From Solenopsis invicta (lineage: Eukaryota; Arthropoda; Insecta; Hymenoptera; Formicidae), in assembly GCF_016802725.1 (NCBI RefSeq), contig NC_052669.1, forward strand, positions 19,001,770 through 19,065,769: DNA of 64,000 nt. Reading direction: 5' to 3'. The notes below the pieces were generated by a model. The model worked only from the letters and a program-made list of their open reading frames with translations. It made no database searches and was not told the DNA's origin. Numbering within the stretch: position 1 is the stretch's first letter; every line of letters starts with the position of its first letter. The translations under genes were made by a program, and so were the position numbers. This document shows, piece after piece, positions 60,237 through 64,000 of this stretch.

Positions 60237-63200
60237 CGGAGACGAGCATTTTTCGCACAGCACGTAAGCCAAATAGCACTTGTTTTTATTTGGATGCACG
60301 TAAAATTGAAGTAGCCAGTTGCATTTTTTTTTATCGATCTCGTTCATGCGCTCTGAAAAATATATGCGCATTTTCAAGTTATTTTCTCACATTTTTATGA
60401 AAGAGACAAATCAATTTTTTCCTGTAGCTATAGCTCCGGGCGTGCGGTTCCCTTCTATCGGGGGTTGCGTCGCGGCCTCCTACTTTTTTTTCCATGATAT
60501 GTGGAAAGCGTTCATTGTGATCCCCGACTAGCTCGCGAAGGCAGGACGAGCGTTGTCCATTAACGCAATATAAAAAGCGACGGCGCGTCACGATAGCTCG
60601 TCGAACTTTTGCGTCGTATCGATAAAATTGTTGTCGTCGCCACCGCCCTCGCGGGATATTGATGTCAATATTGTTGCAAGGAATTTTCTTGTGATTAAAA
60701 AAAATATATATATATTTATACGAAAAATTTGTACAGTCAGTAAAATTGTCTTGAATTTAAAAAATGAAGATTTATTTGCTATCGAGCTTCTTGATATCTT
60801 ACAAAGCTCCGCGTTTGCGATCCAATTCGTCTAACCATAAATCAACCACACGCCGTGATTCTACATTGAGATATTTTGTTTAAGTTCGAGAAATACTCGA
60901 CGATGGATGGTATTCTCCTGATGTTATATGAATGTAACGCACAATACGTTACAGATCGGTCTTGCATTTCTATTCCAGCGCGAGTATCACATATTTAAAG
61001 GGATTGCTGGATGTAAATCTGGATCTTGGCAAATTCGCGACACTGTTAGCTTTATGATATCGTCGATTTCGTTATGACACGCGTCACCGGCACCATTCTC
61101 TTAATGCATTAGAAGGCTTGACAGGTTGATTCGGCGAGGCGCGACGTCCGTAAAAGTAACGGATCTACGCATTATTCGCTCAACCGTGACGCCGTTACCT
61201 CTAGGCATTACCGTTCCCATTTTTCGCCTCGATCACGATCACTAGGGAATGGGACTCATTCTAGGCGCGATTGCACGTCCCCGTCGTGTCGATCGCACGT
61301 GCTTTTTATGACGTCGGAAAGGCTGGTTCAAACTGTCATTAATTCGCGATATCGCGTTAGGACAAACGGTTTTGCTACCGCAATCTATATTCTACATCAC
61401 ACACTTGTTACACTTGCGACAAGTGACAAACAAGTTGAAAGAAAATTGTCAATTTCGTAAACAGACCTTGTAATTTTAATGCGCAATTTATTTGAGCTGG
61501 GAAATCACTGAGGAGCATATTGCAATATGTAATTTCATACACAATGATTTGCGTTACAGAGTTTTTATAATAAATCATTTTTCTTTCTTGTCAAAGTGTT
61601 TTAACATGTTTTAGAAATGTCGTGAATTTACGAGTATAATATTTGGAAAATGTTACGAAAGAATTCTTAACATCTTTGTAAAAAATCAAGTTGTTTGCAC
61701 TAATAGCAAAAGTGGCACTTTATATATGATATTCGCTCAATTTACATCAAGAGCTTGGCATAAAGTGCTAAAGAGTTGCAATGAATTTTATTATGACGGA
61801 AAGAAACCTTTTCAATTTTATTTTTTCCTACATTGAATTAAATAATTTTTAATTTAAAGATACTTTGAATCGAATACACAGTTTGTTTTTAAACACTAAT
61901 AAATCATCTCAGATGAAATGTAAATATTAAATGTACATTATTTTTGAAAGTTTAAATTCAGTGCGTATTATTTATTTACCGTGGATACTGTCAGTTATGC
62001 TTATGGTTGTACTCTGTTTATATAATTGCGAGGTCATAAATTGTTTTATGAAGTGTTTCTAAAATAAGCGTACTGACGTACCGCGTTGTTCGTTCCTTCG
62101 GCGGGGTATTCGTTCCCTAGACATGAAAGGTACCGAGCTGCATCGAGGAATGCATTTTTCAGTCCGCGTCTCTTTTTCCATGGCAAGTAAGATCGGTGTT
62201 TTCAGGATAATCGGTCGGTTGTATACATTTTTACAGCTCCCCGAGAACCGAGTGGAACAGCAGAAACCGCGGAGAAACGTGATGGAAAATAGATTCCTAT
62301 TAGATCGCAAGATTACGAATTTAGATATCTTTTTCTTCTCAATTGTGTCACGTATAGTCATATACACGTAGTCATTCATACGTGACACGATTCTAGAATG
62401 ATAAAGGTATAAGAATGAAGCTCGGCAGTAAATAGAAATAGAAAGATAAAACGTAGATTAAAAAGTTCCAAACATTTATTAAATTTATAATTTGGATGAG
62501 ATATTTACAAAAAGTAATTTATTAATATATAATTGTTTCGCGATATTTGTGGAAATGTAACTTCGTTTCTACATTATTACATCCGTGCAGTTTCACACGT
62601 TGAATGCAGTAATCGTATGGAAGACGCTTGGTGGGGTATTCTACATTACTCGAACTAAGCGCGGATGACTTAGACTTAGGCGGGTTGTTACTGTTCTCAT
62701 TTATTTGCCTCCGCTACTCGGGCATTTTCCTCGATAATAGCTATCCACGCCTGCATTGCTTCTCTCCGTAGTCACCTATTGTTGAAAACTTAATGATTAC
62801 ATGCGGTCGATTCTTCCGTTATCTTCCTCAGGGCTTCAGATATAATTGGAACGACCAGCTCTCCGCGTTCTCTTTACCTGGAATTGAAAGATTCTTTCCG
62901 ATTATCTTGGAAGTGACCTGGCGTAGATTGAAACCGAGTACGTTTTTCTGTTGCTGCAATGTCGTTGTCCTTTCTCGCCTCGATTGTATCCGGCGCTAAA
63001 GGATTACTGTAACAGCGACCCACTTTAGTGATTTTGTTGCACAACAACTCGTAGTTCTCACACATTCCCGAGAGAATCTAGAATCCTTATATTTTAGTGA
63101 CGAGCTTTCGACAGAGATAACTCTATATTTAAATAGCCTCCGTGTCAAACTTTAAGAGCTACTCTCCACTGTGTTTTTAGAGATTAAATAATTCAGATTT

Positions 63201-63804
63201 CGCCAAACAAAATTTTGTACGAAATTAGCCAATGCTATTTGCATTCGTCCTCGTATAACGAAGTCAGTGCACCTCTCGGTGAGCTGTCGAACAGTGCATC
63301 TCGCGCTGCACACCGAAACCCATTTATATTTACTCATTGTTGGTTGCCTCCCCGGCAACAAGACCTCTAACGATGAGTCGAGACTGGCCTGGATCTATTC
63401 TAGTTCCTCGGCTGACAGGATAAACACTCGCGATACCAATGACCCTGTCACAATATGGCGCGGTCAAGGTTTGCCCAGACATCTCAAGGCTTCTTAATGC
63501 ATTTCGAGTGACTAATCTTATGATATCGCATGTTATATTAATAATCTCATGACGCCGCAGTGGCATGAAATAATTGCTTATATTCGATCGCGATATTTAT
63601 TCTTGAATATTATTTGGATAATCACGTATTAATTTTGCCTACATTTTTTTTTGTTTTTCAAAATGATTCAATATTAGTGTGGTCTTTCGATTATTAATAA
63701 TCGCTGTTCTTATTGCTTATGAAATTGTTGTATTTTGGCTATTTCTTTTTTTTCTCTTTCTTTCTTTTGACACAATTCATATGTTTCGGCTTATTTTTAA
63801 GCTC
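60237..63804. other. intronic or intergenic DNA, no gene seen
   Basis: AT-rich with a few GC-richer patches (60.4-60.6, 61.1-61.3, 62.8-63.0, 63.3-63.5 kb). No exon with paired splice signals, no RNA gene and no repeat beyond short A/T runs. Confidence 0.45.
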
Positions 63805-63810
63805 AATTTT

Positions 63811-63990
63811 ATAATATTACTTTTAGTCATCTCACGTTACCTGTGGTGTCACGGATGGACCATCTCCTAATTTTCTCAATTTAGAAGAGTTCAATCTTTA
63901 GTGAAGCCTCTATTCTCTTCTAAATCGGGAAAACTAGGAGATGGCCCACCCGTGACACCCCAGGTAATGTGAGATGAAAAGTAATATTAT
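63811..63990. repeat. hairpin MITE (180 bp, arms about 80 bp)
   Basis: The left arm starts ATAATATTACTTTTAG and contains TCATCTCACGTTACC, GGTGTCACGG and CCATCTCCTA. The right arm is the inverted copy with a few changes (GTCACGGG, GGGCCATCTCC). The arms enclose a loop of only about 15-20 bases, so the transcript of either strand would fold into a long stem. It touches the window edge, so outer flanks cannot be judged fully. Confidence 0.8.
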
Positions 63991-64000
63991 TGGTAGAATT

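Overview
The window looks like nuclear DNA of an insect, most likely a hymenopteran and plausibly an ant. It is AT-rich with sharply bounded CpG-rich blocks, short GT-AG introns with GTGAGT donors, TATA plus TCAGT-type core promoters, abundant microsatellites and many small TA- or TTAA-flanked inverted-repeat elements. I see no bacterial, phage or CRISPR signature and no convincing tRNA or rRNA. The species assignment is inference.

Layout. From 1 to 12 kb there is mostly non-coding DNA holding a piggyBac-like MITE, a CpG-rich block (2.8-3.6 kb), a 152-bp tandem duplication (5.1-5.4 kb), one plus-strand coding exon ending at 6194 with a consensus donor, and a weak minus-strand exon candidate near 8.8 kb. 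From 12.0 to 15.0 kb lies the best-supported gene content: two small, tandem, minus-strand genes. Each has a signal-peptide exon, one phase-1 intron and a second exon, preceded by its own TATA box and initiator. They encode secreted peptides of 82 and 133 residues that share a core (aromatic-Tyr-Gly, six residues, dibasic pair) and have further dibasic/amidation-like sites, so they read as a duplicated peptide-precursor family that I cannot name.

From 15 to 42.5 kb there is AT-rich intronic or intergenic DNA with microsatellites, a 159-bp tandem duplication, a 450-bp long-inverted-repeat MITE (34.7 kb) and a 1.3-kb nested foldback element (41.3-42.5 kb). From 42.6 to 44.4 kb there is a very GC-rich, triplet-repeat-rich block that looks like a promoter/5' leader. 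It is followed by a TA-flanked MITE and, at 46627-46984, a good first coding exon on the plus strand (poly-Gly, His/Gln, poly-Ala and a conserved-looking Ser/Leu-rich segment) ending with a donor in phase 1. The exon at 6194 also ends in phase 1, so both could be alternative 5' exons of one large plus-strand gene whose body lies beyond 64 kb. This is inference. The remaining 47-64 kb is mostly featureless, with a GC-rich block at 48.4-49.2 kb and a hairpin MITE at the right edge.

Limits: no protein was matched by search. Nearly all other open frames in the window are unsupported by splice sites, motifs or codon pattern and are not listed as genes.
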